Shown here piece by piece: positions 52,721 to 64,000 of a DNA stretch of 64,000 bases. How positions within the stretch are numbered: position 1 is the stretch's first letter; each line of letters starts with the position of its first letter. Origin of the DNA: Lanius collurio (Eukaryota; Chordata; Aves; Passeriformes; Laniidae); the NCBI GenBank assembly GCA_020086605.1, contig JACBWW010000015.1, forward strand, positions 6,841,513 to 6,905,512. Reading direction: 5' to 3'. The translations under genes were made by a program, and so were the position numbers. Under the pieces are notes generated by a model. That model had not been told where the DNA came from. It saw nothing but the letters and a program-made list of their open reading frames with translations, and ran no database searches.

Positions 52721-54642
52721 CGAAGCTATTCTGCCAATTAGTCCTGACTAAGGAAATCTGGAGGAAGGATGAGGAAGTTTTCTGCCAAACAGATTTTAGC
52801 ATCTGATCCATAGCCATTCTAGACAACAGCAAGTTCCAGAAGCAGACAGGTCGTGTGGAAGCTATTGGGTATGGTAAGTTCTGACACAGACTGATAAATA
52901 AGAGCAAAATTCATAGCTACTTAATAGCAATTGGCTAAGAGCAATCTTATTTTAGCACTAGATAACCCTTTCTTTCTGAAGAGAAAGTGTTTGCACACCT
53001 AAGACTAAGATCAGCTGAGATCACTAGGTACTTACTTACACAGACACTTGTGCCAAACACTTGGAAACTTGTTTTGGCTGTGATGTCTAGGTTAACTGGC
53101 CTGAGTCAAGCTAAAATGCAATCTCTTTTTTCTGATATTAAGAACGAGTCAAGCAAAAATGGAGTTTCTTTTTCTAATGTTAGTAATGACTCAAAGTCCT
53201 TGCATGATATACTACAAGGCTGTGGAGAGTATCTTGAATGTGCAGTAGTTCTGTTCATTCCTGGCACATCAATGACTATGAACTCCCAGACAGCACCCTC
53301 ATTTTGATGTTCAATTTCAACTACAGCATGTTAAAGTTGAAAGAATCTCCAAACTCCATAGTAAATGCACATTCTTTTGCACAACCTGAAAAGGTTAGCA
53401 TTACTAAGAGCAAGAGGCTGAACAGAGCAGATGAATATAGGTTGATTTCATTCAGGACAGACTTAAGGTAAACTCCTCTGAACAAATGTGTTTTGTTGTG
53501 CCTGAGCTTTCATACAGTCATGAAAGGAGTGACTGGGACTGAAGAATCTGTAAGGCAAGCTGGGTTTGCTGAGACTTCTCCAACTATAGCTCCATTCAAT
53601 AGAGACATGCAGAGATCTGGTACCTCTTTGTTCCGCTTCCCTGAGCCCAGGTAATTGTGACTTACCAGTCATTCTGTCACCAGCAGAGAAGCGCCTTTGT
53701 CAACAAAATGAGTATTCAGGTAACTGAACACCTACATATTAGGTGTGGTGACTGCTTACACAGATGTCACTGAAGCATCATTAAACTCTTGAGGTACTTT
53801 TGCATTCTAGATTTTTGAACAGGAAAAGGAGTGAAACGCTTCATTTTTAGATTGCAGTAATGCAGCACAGTAAGTCAAACCACCTCATAAGCAGCTAGGG
53901 CTGGCTTGACAGTTTGTTGGTAGCACTGATGCAGCTCCAAATTTTCCTTTCTTATAAGGACACAATGAAAGATTTTTTTTACGGATTTACCCCAACTGCC
54001 AGTTGTATGAGGTAGTTCTTCATGCCCTCAATGGCATTGTAGTACGGTAACATGTCTTTTCTACAGCTGATAGCAGACTCTTCCATTTGCTGTGCTCACA
54101 TCAATCTAGCTCAGAAAAAGGGGCCTCCAGCTGGGAGAAAGGTGGGGCTACCTTTTACCCATAGACTAAATGATCTAATCGTTATTCATCATCTGAAAGC
54201 CTCCAAAGTAAGAAAATTACCAAAATCTTATTTTCATATCACAGTTAAACTCTTTCAGGTATTAATCAATGATTAATGTATTTTATACATTAAAAAGGAG
54301 TCAGAAATAACTTAAGCACTTACTCCTTATCAAATGATCTTATCTGGTTAATGTACAAAATTAAACCGATTAAAAAAACCCCAAGCCTTGGTATCCACCT
54401 GTTCTTTTTTAGCCTGTCTTTTGTAGCCATGTCAATTAAATGTATCTCCCCAAAAGAAATAAATCTTTTAAAGTAGAATATTTACAATTACTCTTTCTTT
54501 GAATTTTCTTTGCATCAAATTTTAAAGCAATTATCTTTTATATACTCAGGCCACTCACATTCTTTAATGCCCGTGTTGAGAAGAGCTTGGAAACTGCCTG
54601 AAAAGCCCTATGACCTGCGTTTTCCCATATGTGCCTGTACCT

Positions 54643-54674
54643 ATTTTGGGGGACCTATAATTGTCCCCCAATAT
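54643..54674. repeat. Inverted repeat, 12-nt arms, 8-nt loop
   Basis: The arms attttgggggac (54643-54654) and gtcccccaatat (54663-54674) pair at 11 of 12 positions, including an unbroken GC-rich 9-bp core (ttgggggac / gtcccccaa), around ctataatt. A GC-rich stem stands out in this AT-rich sequence. Confidence 0.75.
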
Positions 54675-57574
54675 TAGCTTTGAAAAAAAGTGTGTAAATA
54701 TGTTATATTTTCATAGCTCTGTTCCACTCATTGTATCCAAACAGTTTGCAATCTGCAATACATGGATGAATAAGTTTGTTCACCAGAGGACACACACATT
54801 ATAAAATGCAACCACCTTATGCTGGATAAGGATGTTGGTTAGGAATATACAGCAAAGCAGTCTTAAATGGAAAGTAAAAATTAATTAACAGGAAATTCTT
54901 TTTGCTGCAAGGTAAATATAATAATTGCCTGACTTGGAATGTGATCAAGAAACTGAACCAATTAATGACCCAGCAGATTAAACAGGAGAGAGCTCTTGGT
55001 GCACAAACAGGAAACAAAAGCCATATTCCCCTCTGCTTGTCCTCCTAACTGTAGAGAGTACAGTACTCTAACGTTGAGAGTACTGCAAGTACAGTGCCTA
55101 GCCTCAGGGGGGAAAAGAAACCATACTAGTCACTTTGAATGGCACTTTGCAGAATGTTTTGCTCCTGGGAACAGCTTTACCACAACAGCAGCATGGCTGA
55201 TGGAATAAAGTTAACCAAACTGTGAGGAATTTCTCCCTGGTATCATCTTGGTAGCCCTGAACTTCATGTGGCCCATACAAGTGTGCTTAGGGACATACTG
55301 CCCACCCAGGGGATGAGAAGGAAGGCAGAGGAGGTTGCAAAAGCTTTTTTAATGAACAATTTTTTTTACAACAGAGACTTTACTGTGAATGCAGACACTT
55401 GTTTTGGCACTTTCTAACACCCTAATTCAATGAATGTTACTGCAGCTACTTGAGCAAGAGTTTGGACAACTGGATTACTTATAAGGGAAACTATTTCAGA
55501 TAGTGCAGAAATGTACAGTTGCCTTTATAGATCATTCTCTGGACACAGTTATGTAGCCCAGACCTGTCAAAAGAGTGACCTTGCTGCGTTAAAATTTGAT
55601 TATTTTAACAGGTCTGTTTACTACAGAGGTATTTATACAGTAACTTGTCCCCAAGGGAAGTATATCGTAAGGTTTCTTCCAGGCTGCAAGGCCAATTAGA
55701 AGGTTATTTGGAAGTGAATCCATGAAAGAGAAACTTTCCTTGAGATCAATACATTACTCACAAATGCCATCCTCTTTCTTTCACAGTCACAATTTCGCAT
55801 CCTGACAATATTGATTCTTAAAAATTGTAAATGATGACCTGTCAAGCAGCACTTCCTTTTGCAATGTATTTTTAACACTGCAAACAGCCTTGCAGATTTT
55901 GAGACCTGTCTTTAGACTGACATTTTCTCTGTTTTGCCTGAAACTGTCTTTGACATACTTTTAGTTCTTCCTCCAAAATATATCACTGACTTTTGCAATA
56001 GGTGGTGTCTTCAGAGAGGAGTTTTCTCTCATTCCTCTCTTTTTAACCTCTCAAATGCCAAGAACAGATTGTACTGGAGAACTGGTAAAACACCACTGTG
56101 AGGATAGCACTGATCTTATATTTGCAGAGTACTGTAACACTGGTCCTTGGGAAGACTGGAAATAGAATTCACAGAACACATGTAATTTTTAAGTGGCATC
56201 AGATTCTGGTACAGGTCCCCACACTGAACACTTATTTCCCAGAGTAGTTCTACTGACATTCTAACGTGTTGCAAACTTAAGCTTGACTAACCTAAAGATA
56301 CTGGAATATGGCCATCTACACACAGAATATTTGAATAACCTCCTGACTAACTGAAGGTGCTGTACTTCTGTAGCTCTTTTCCATTCTATGTGCTAACCAT
56401 TACAGGTTAATGGTCAGGTCATAAATACAGCTTGAAGTTAGTCCTCTTCCTCAATAATTCAGTCATTTTTTTCCCCAATTGCACAGGATTTTTAATGTAA
56501 ATAAGAGGAAATCCTTGGAATATGCTTTCAAAGAGAAGACCTTGAAATATGCCTTGAAACTCAGATTTCAAAATACAAAAGAGATTGTGGGCAATATCTT
56601 ATTTATTGTCTTTGAAATTTGACATTATAACAAGAAGCTGATCTCGTCTTCCAACTTCTGCATCAATATTTTTCTGTTTAAAAATGCCCTCTCTGACAGA
56701 GGAACTGGTGTTCTGAGGTACCAAAATCTTTCCTGTGATGAATATACCTATGCTCTGCACAGTGCAACAGGATAAAACATGTAGATACTCAATGAGGTTT
56801 CTCTGACCTACTGAAAGAGGCCTTAAATTCCTAGCAGTGCAAATGCCAGAAGCATGGAGCCATAAATTTCTAATCATCCTTCATATCTCCTGAATTTTAT
56901 TTCCTATAACAAAGCACCTGGCAATACTAAACTTTTTTTACAGGTGGAATGCAGGCCTTTATAAGCTTTAAGAACACTTATTGTTGAAGCAAGTATCCAG
57001 TTCCTTCTCTCAATTGCTGCATTTCTTCATCCAAACATTTTCTTTTCTTAGTTGTTATTTCAAGAGTTTTTCCTTTTTCAGTTTTTTCCAGAGTGGAAAT
57101 ACAACCCTTCCTCTGATACTTTGAAACTAAAAAGTTTCTGTTTTTTACTAAGCTAGAACTGTAGTTCTCAAAACTGTGTCAATCATTTAACTGCAGAAGT
57201 TAGCCCTGTTAGTAGTATAACCTTTGCACTCACTGCTATGTCGAGGAGCACACTGAAAAAAGATGGAGTTATTATTGCTGAAGAGGTTTTCAGAAAGCTG
57301 CAGTCCATGGAAAGTCTCTGAAAACCTGCTGGCAAAGAAAAGCAATCAATTTAAGTCATGTTTTTTAGATTAGGTCAGGTATCTTGTTTACCCCTTTTCA
57401 TTATTTGCAACAAACAGTTTGCTTCCAAAATTAGGTCTATTGAAAACTTACAGTGAAAGAGTTGTTTGGGTTACATACTTTGAAGCATGAAAATTAATTA
57501 TCAAAAAGGAAACCATTCTCTGTTCACAGACTATCTGCTATGATGATGTTCCTTTACATAATGAGGCAAACACT

Positions 57575-57592
57575 GATGCATAATTAGGCATC
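57575..57592. promoter_or_regulatory. Near-palindrome centred on TAATTA (candidate homeodomain site)
   Basis: The 18-mer gatgcataattaggcatc matches its own reverse complement at 16 of 18 positions, with TAATTA (57581-57586) exactly at its centre. TAATTA is the core bound by many homeodomain proteins. This is a candidate only; no other evidence for an enhancer is available from the sequence. Confidence 0.3.
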
Positions 57593-60500
57593 TTCTAGGA
57601 TCACTGTGAGCTATTAATCAAACAAGAGCACCATGTTTTATCATGGATATATGATCTGCTTTTTACCTTTTATTTAAAACAAGAAAAAGAATAAATAAAT
57701 GAACTGCTACATAAATCAAGCTTTGGAAAGGAAGACATCGAGTTCTTTCTTTTCTTTGTTATGTTTTTTCTCCCTTTTTTTTAAACATTGAATCAACCTG
57801 TCTTTTCCTATCTCTCTCAGTTGTCACAACTGTTCTGCAGTATCACGAATGCTCTTCACATTCTCTTTAGTCTGGCATGTTGCCTCATTAAAGATAAGAA
57901 ACAGAAAGATATATTGAATATTAAATTAACATCTAAGACCTAAAGTTTTAACTAATTAAATAAATAAATGTTATATTGAATGATAACTAGCAGATCCAAG
58001 CTCCAGGAAGCTTTCACACAATGACAAAGGGATTAGGCTCAGACTACACTCATACATTTCTATACATCTTATTTTGAATATTCCTCCACCCCTTTCCCTC
58101 ACCCAAACAGCTGCCTGTCTTGCAACATCAAAAGACAGAGGATATAACCTAGTATTTCTTATTTTACATGGCAAGAAAGTTTATGGTAATATAGTCATCT
58201 GTGAGTACAACAAATAAGGATGGCATGGACTGCTCTTAATGTCTGGAAAACCGAGTCTTCCTATAGACAGCCATATAAATCTAGATTCAAACACAGGGCT
58301 TGTTACATATGGATATACATTTTATTTGTATAAACACAGTATTGACCTAGTGATCTTTTTAAATCTTTCAAAAGTAAAGGATTAATGGACTAGCTGGTAT
58401 CAAGTGAGAAATAAATTAATGCCATGAACATGTCTTCTTGCTCTTAGAAAGTGTAAAGCCATTTCAAAACTGGAATAGTTATATCAACTTTACAGCATTT
58501 TACCAATCCTTAAAGATGGACAAAATGCTGTAATTCTGAACACAATTTTCACACCTTTATTACCATTAAAACCGCAGATTATAGATTCAATAAAATCCAT
58601 AACCTTTGTTTTTCATATTTCCTTGATATTTCCTTGACATACAAAAAAATAACCATTTAAATCCATAAGAGAAATACCCTGAATTTAAGAAATATCTGAA
58701 TAGAAAAACAAAAGATTGTATCATTTTCATTTTAAAGCACTTTTTACTGAGTATTCAGTAGACTGTCAATATCTTGACTGATCCAAGAAGTCCCACTGGT
58801 CCTGACCAGAGCTGTATCTTCCCCTCACCACCACCTTTTCACTGAACTGGAAGCATGGTTCACACACTGTATGTCACTTACACTTCTCCCCAGTTTTGTG
58901 CTGATGTGAGGTTTCCCACCTTTAGCAGACCAAGATTTTGTTTTTTAAAAAAAAGGTGTAACAAAAGGAGTGGGAAAGTTACTGCCATTCCCTGCAAACA
59001 TTTTTTTTTTTAAATTTACGTGTCCTCTGCACTCTAAGTTGAAAACCAGCCACAAAGATTTACTGTGGTAAGCATGCTAAGTGCAATGCAAAAATAAATC
59101 AAGGCAGAAAATATTCTCCCTGGAAAAACTTCTCATTGTATGAGTCACATTTCAAGAGAGGTACTGTGCTACCTACAGATAACTTCCTCCAGCTACTCAG
59201 AATTACACAAGCAGCAGTATCTTTCCAATAATCAACTTACTCATCTCTATGGCAGCTCCAGCAAAGGCTTTCCTGGGAAAACACAAGTACTTTTTCATTT
59301 AGCTGTAGTTTCACCTGTAGAGTTTTCCCATGGAAATGTTGCAATCACATCTCTTTTTTTTTATTTTCAGGTTTTGTTTAATGTTTTATAACTTATTCCC
59401 CAAAGTTTGTATCTTTGCTGTTTCTTGTGAGGGCATAGCTTAGGCACAAGAAGAACAAGTAGGAAACAAATGGAATAGGTATAGGTAAAAACAGGGAAAA
59501 ACAGAGAAACTGCTACCATTGACCCATGTACCAGCTTTGTAACTGTTTTCATTTAGTGAATTTTTAAGAAATTAAAGAAAAATTGGAAAAAAAACAGACT
59601 AAATTTTTTGGTTAGCTAAGATATTCCTAGAACTATTTATCATCATCTGTAGCGGTAGATGCTTATCAGACTCTATGACAGCACTTACACCCCAAGAAAC
59701 ATGTTTAGCCTAATTTCAAAGCTACTTGAAAGCTGGAGCTCTGAATTCTTTCTAGAGTTATGTTTCTGTGTTCATATTTTCTTGGAAGCAGCTTAAAGGA
59801 AGTCAGAGCAAGAGAAAAATAACAGGGGAGTTAATAAAACTTACAGAGGGCAAAGCTGAATACAGGAATACTATAAACCCCAAAACAGCAGATAGTACAT
59901 AAGTAAAAGGTAAAATTAAAATAACTACCAATATTATGATATGGATATGACTTCTATTCCTACCAGACTATCATTCTGCTGTAGGGTTGAGCTTTTGGTT
60001 TTGCTGTAAAGGACACACTGTATTTCAGCAATACATCTTGTAATTTGGTTCACCTGCTGCATGGAGCCAAAGGGAAAATACTTAAAACTCAGACAAAAGA
60101 ACCTGATTTCCAAAAGAACAGCTGGAGATGTTCAGAAGCAGGATACAACATGCTACCTAGTTTCTTTCACTGACACACATGCACTTTGCCAAGAGGAAAT
60201 TCTCTCTAGGATAAGAGACTCCCTTAATGGGAAATTTCCCTTGGTATGAAGGTGATGTGCTCAATTTATTAAGATTATCAGACAACTTTCTAATGCAAGA
60301 GTTTTTACACAAGTGTAAATTTCAGTTCCAAGGGAATTAAGGGTTGAAGGACTCCTTTATATTGTAGCTCTGTGGACCACTCAGTTTGGCATGGCCAGGC
60401 ACTAGCAATAGACCTCAGTTTTTATAAAGAAATAAACACATCAGGACATGAGACTTGTGCTGTGTCTTGGACTTGTTCTATCTTGATTTGATGTATCTGT

Positions 60501-60821
60501 AAAAATACATAAGGAACATAGACCATACTTGCAACTTGCTTAAAGAGCTGATGATTATTGTCCAACTTCCCCTAGATGCTGGTTAGGCACCAAGCACAAC
60601 GAAAAAAATGATTTATTTACTTGCTTCTGCTATAATTGAGCAAAGAAGGGGAAATGAAAACTTCATTTTCATAAGGTGAAATAAAGATTATTCAGGAAAA
60701 TGGAAAAAAGCTTCAAGGCAGAACAGGAACATACTTAAACAGTTACATTATGTGATAAACAGCTATTACAGCATCGGCATTTGTGGGCAGTGAAATGTAA
60801 GAAATATTATGCATCAGAATA

Positions 60822-61416
60822 TGTTAGGAAAATTATATGCATATTAAGAATAACTCTGCTATGCAGATATTTACAAATTAACATTATAACTAGGATTAAA
60901 GTTACAAGATCATTATATGGCCTGAGTTAGAAGATACCTTATATCTTTTTATACAATGTAATAGCAGTATATGGTTAACTAATCTCTTAATGCTTAAATA
61001 AACAGAAAGCCAAGTGGATAATCTCAAAAACAGACAAGATAAGGGAAGCAGCAGGATGTGCTAATGAGAATGGAATTCAAACTGGTTAGACCCAGAAAGA
61101 TCTAGGAACACCATAACTGAGCATGCTCCAAAGACAAAGTTGCAAAGTTCAAGATGTGAAGACCTGAGCCTTCATCAGAGAAGACCCCCGAAGACCCTCA
61201 CATTGTAATATGTATGCTCTAAAAGACAGACTAGGAGAGGAACTAAGTTAATCTCTTCCAAAAAAAAAAAAAAAAAAAAAAGTGAGTCAATAAACAGAAA
61301 AACTATGCATATGCATTGTACTTTACTAATATGCATGATGTTAAAGCATATAACTGGGAAATTTGTGTGAGTGCCTCTGGTTATGAGCTGCACCCAGCAC
61401 TGTCCTTTGCTTTAAG
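60822..61416 (+). mobile_element. AT-rich LTR of an avian ERV, 5' part, apparently interrupted
   Basis: Starts TGTTAGGAAAATTATATGC and continues as an AT-rich block with repeated ATGCATAT-type segments, a ccttcatcagagaagacccc stretch, an A22 run at 61260-61281 and gtgagtcaataaacagaaaa, a layout I associate with avian ERVL-type LTRs. The expected 3' end is missing at 61416, where a different LTR in the opposite direction begins. A plausible remainder follows that element at about 62591-62620 (tttaaacaaccacactg, then taataccaca). A clear target duplication for this outer LTR was not found. Confidence 0.55.
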
Positions 61417-62585
61417 TGACCTTTGTCCCTTACTGTCCCTTACTAAATTAATAAAACCCCAAAACCAAAAGGAGTAGGCTTTGTTTAAGTATAAAGAAAA
61501 TTTATTACTAACAGAATTAAAAGGAATAATGAGAAATTCTCCTTGCAAGCCATGGTGAAGCCAAGCTTCCAGAACACCATTCTCTTCCAGTACCTCCCTC
61601 TTCCCACCAACCTGCTCAAAGGAAACAAACATGGAGTCTGGTCAGTGTTTCATCTCTTAAGAGTCTTTCTTTATGTTTAAGGGAAAGAGTTTCTTTTGCT
61701 GTGCCATGGGATGCTTCCCACAGGAGATAGCTCTCTGTGAACTTCTCTAGCGTGGTTCAAACTTTCACAAACAACAGTCCACCCGGAATCTGCTGCAGTG
61801 AAAAAAAAATCTCTCTCTGATAAATCTTGCAGTCTTCCCCCACTGCCTTCACAGGTCATAAATAACATGGAGGTTAGTCTTTTAAGGATGAGCTATTCCA
61901 GCATGAAAGTACAGGCTCTCTTCTCAATCTCCAATATCTATTTACTCTGGTGTGAGTATTTTTCATGAACTACATGTGGAGTTCTACATCCCCCCATGTA
62001 CCTCATCTTATGAATTATAGGGAAAACAAATTGGTCTATTATAGTCTTCACCACAGCTTGCAAGGAGAATTTTCAGCTCCAGTGCTGGGAGCGCCTGCTC
62101 TCCTTCCCTCCCTTTACTGACCTTGGCCACCACGTTTGGCTTCATCTCACACGATCTCACTTGACCTTTCTCTCTGACCTGGAAGAAAGCTGATGCCTGT
62201 TATGCTGTGGCTAAGAAGTTGATCTTGTCTCTTGTGTGGGCTCCACACCGGGCAAAACTCTCCGTGTCTCTCGATGCTGGCTGCACCATGTTTTTGCTTG
62301 GTTCAAGGCGAGCCGTGCTGGTGGCACGGAAGGGGCTTGCCGGGCCCAGACGCTGCGCGGCTCTGGCTGCGCTGTGGGGTTTAAGGCTGGCCACGGCTGC
62401 CTGCGGAGCTGGAATGGCTTTCCCTGGCGGCTTGGCCGTGCCATGGGGGTCAGGCCTGCTGCGGGACAGGGCCTGAAGGCCTCCCCCTTCGCCACCCCCG
62501 AGGGGAGAAACAGGAACAAAATAAAAAAGCAAATCGCAGAGGCGGTACCAACTTTTTCCATCTGTTTAGCAACCTGTCCATAGGA
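61417..62585 (-). mobile_element. CpG-rich LTR of an avian ERV, minus strand, probably nested
   Basis: A block of about 1.17 kb in minus orientation. Near its 3' end it has AATAAA (minus strand, 61501-61506), and it finishes gggacaaaggtca. Direct repeats TTAAG flank it at 61412-61416 and 62586-62590. The 3' terminus is CA; the proposed 5' terminus reads TCCTATGG, lacking the expected TG, so that limit is tentative. Its internal layout resembles the LTR at 6253-7085: both have a GGAG-rich stretch, then a ttctccttgcaag/attcccttgcag block, then gtggtgaa. Positions 62200-62520 are strongly GC- and CpG-rich, which yields overlapping open frames on both strands; these are not genes. Confidence 0.6.
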
Positions 62586-64000
62586 TTAAGTTTAAACAAC
62601 CACACTGTAATACCACAATTGCTGGTGGGAAGTTGGCTGCTGCTCATTTTGTGTTTCTAAGCTTTAGTTACATTATCAGATTTATATTTGGTCAGGTTTT
62701 TTTGCATTTTGTTAGCTGTGTGTAGTTGCACAGTCCTCTCCCGTAAAGGAAATCATAGCATCTACAGAGAAGGATTAAAAAACCTAAGTAATCAGGCCTG
62801 GGAGGAAGAAGCCCTCATTCTCTACTTTGTACTCCTGCTGGCAAAAACTCAACTCAGTGGAGCAACACATAGGGAGTGTGAGCATATCATCAGAGAAAAG
62901 GGTAGAAAATAAGATGCTGGCTTAAAACTACTTTAATAGCATCATTAATAACAACAAGGAATAATTAGATAATTTACATAAGTGTAAGTACAATTTAAAT
63001 TGCACTAAGTTAAATGACTGTGATATCCTGATTAGGCAATTAGAGCATTACATCAACAGTACATTTTAATTCTTGGATACAAATGTGTGCTCTTTTGTTT
63101 ACCAAAATTATTTATAAATTGTATATATAACAACATGCTTACACCATGCTTCTGGAAGGATCTCACTGAATGTGAGAAAATCAGAAATATTTCAGTTTCC
63201 TTTGAACATGTCCTAGAAACTTCTCATAGTGTCTCGTTTCAATAACCCTACTGTGTGTTTCGTTTAGCAACTACTCCAGCAAAACTCTGCAGAATACCTT
63301 GAAAGCAACTAAGTCAGCAAGGCCAGTATTTCGTCTATTCATCAATGTCAATATTGTTTTTACTTTTAAGGCCCTTTGCAGCCTCCAAACACCAGAGCTA
63401 TCTGTTTCATCAGACAACAGTTTACCATGGGACTTAGGGCTTGTTAATGTAGTGATTCAGTATCTGCCATAAGACTGAGAAAGCTTTACACACACAAACA
63501 CTTGCTTTATACTTTATCAAGTTTATGAAAATGCACTTTGTTTTAAGCCAAGATCTTCTGAAAAGGACGTTCATATAACACAGATAATTTGTGAACTATA
63601 GGGGGAAAACTTTAGTATAAACAAAGTAACAGGAGGTAGATATAGAAATATAAAGCCATCTCCATATTTGATGGCTCAGATGAACTTCACTGAACCTCAG
63701 CTAGCCAGGTACAAACTCTCTGAGAGCTGCTGTTCACCAGAGCTGCTACAGTACTGTGGGATCCCAGTTCAGTCCCTGTCTCATTTCACTTTTCCTGGAT
63801 CTCATTTCTGGGGAGTGTGAAGGGCTCAAGGTCACTACCAAGAGGAGCTTTAAGAACTGCAGGCAAAGCAGGGAAATTTCTGACTCCATTGAGCCAGTGT
63901 AGTGCACAGGGAAGCACAAAGGCTTTAAGACATTATCCCCAAGTAGCAATACAGACATTCTACCAGTGTGTGTATACATGTGAGGACGGGAGGCGACAGC

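Larger units (their letters stand above)
45063..64000. other. GALNTL6: Intron of GALNTL6 upstream of exon A (incomplete)
   Basis: At least 18.9 kb of intron upstream of exon A on the minus strand. The preceding exon, expected to encode the stretch ending near ILVDDFSER with a final G of a split Glu codon, was not found, so it lies beyond the window. The segment contains an LTR at 46021-46543, inverted repeats at 50387-50462, 54643-54674 and 57575-57592, an old CR1 relic near 52000-52720 and a compound LTR region at about 60822-62585. T18 (48657-48674) and A22 (61260-61281) runs are present. Confidence 0.88.

Noticed and set aside
54010..54025. tgaggtagt motif resembling the let-7 microRNA start
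   Set aside because: The match stops after nine bases and no microRNA-like hairpin surrounds it.
55055..55069. Palindrome agagtac-a-gtactct
   Set aside because: Only 7-bp arms; expected by chance several times in a window of this size.
62200..62583. Overlapping open frames of 89-116 codons on both strands in the GC-rich block
   Set aside because: They arise from low stop-codon density in CpG-rich LTR sequence, overlap on opposite strands and show no protein family motif.
1..64000. CRISPR arrays, tRNA or rRNA genes, operons, bacterial mobile elements
   Set aside because: None seen on either strand; the sequence is vertebrate intron with spliced exons.

Overview
The window is from a bird nuclear genome, probably a neoavian species. 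It is AT-rich and intron-like. It carries CR1 LINE fragments of avian type and several avian-type ERV LTRs, one with a perfect 5-bp target-site duplication. There are no operons, Shine-Dalgarno sites or dense ORFs.

The only protein-coding gene I can support is on the minus strand: an internal piece of GALNTL6, a polypeptide GalNAc-transferase-like protein. Four exons are present, in transcript order 45062-44877, 38270-38087, 9730-9613 and 2838-2731. All have AG acceptors and GT donors, and their split codons join without a frame break. Together they give 198 full codons of the GT-A catalytic region, corresponding to about residues 186-383 of the roughly 600-residue human protein. They include the DxH metal site, the WGGE segment of the Gal/GalNAc-T motif and the downstream HIYR histidine. 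The start of the gene (membrane anchor, stem, first part of the catalytic domain) lies beyond position 64000. The lectin domain and stop codon lie before position 1. The introns are about 6.6, 28.4 and 6.8 kb, with at least 2.7 kb and 18.9 kb of flanking intron.

The rest is intronic sequence with repeats. From low to high coordinate these are: a CR1 tail with a pentamer microsatellite (~3050-3145); a solo LTR with AGGAT duplications (6253-7085); a CR1 tail (~21078-21180); an (AT)15 run (27989); an old CR1 relic (~30190-30400); an LTR-like block with an internal duplication (~36235-36905); a long 5'-truncated CR1 (~42380-43555); an LTR (46021-46543); an old CR1 relic (~52000-52720); and an AT-rich LTR (from ~60822) that appears to have been entered by a CpG-rich minus-strand LTR (~61417-62585).

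I found no undescribed biological system. The items most worth a second look are the strong inverted repeats in the introns (50387-50462, 40808-40853, 54643-54674), a palindrome centred on TAATTA (57575-57592), the nested LTR, and an Asp-to-Asn difference in the third exon.
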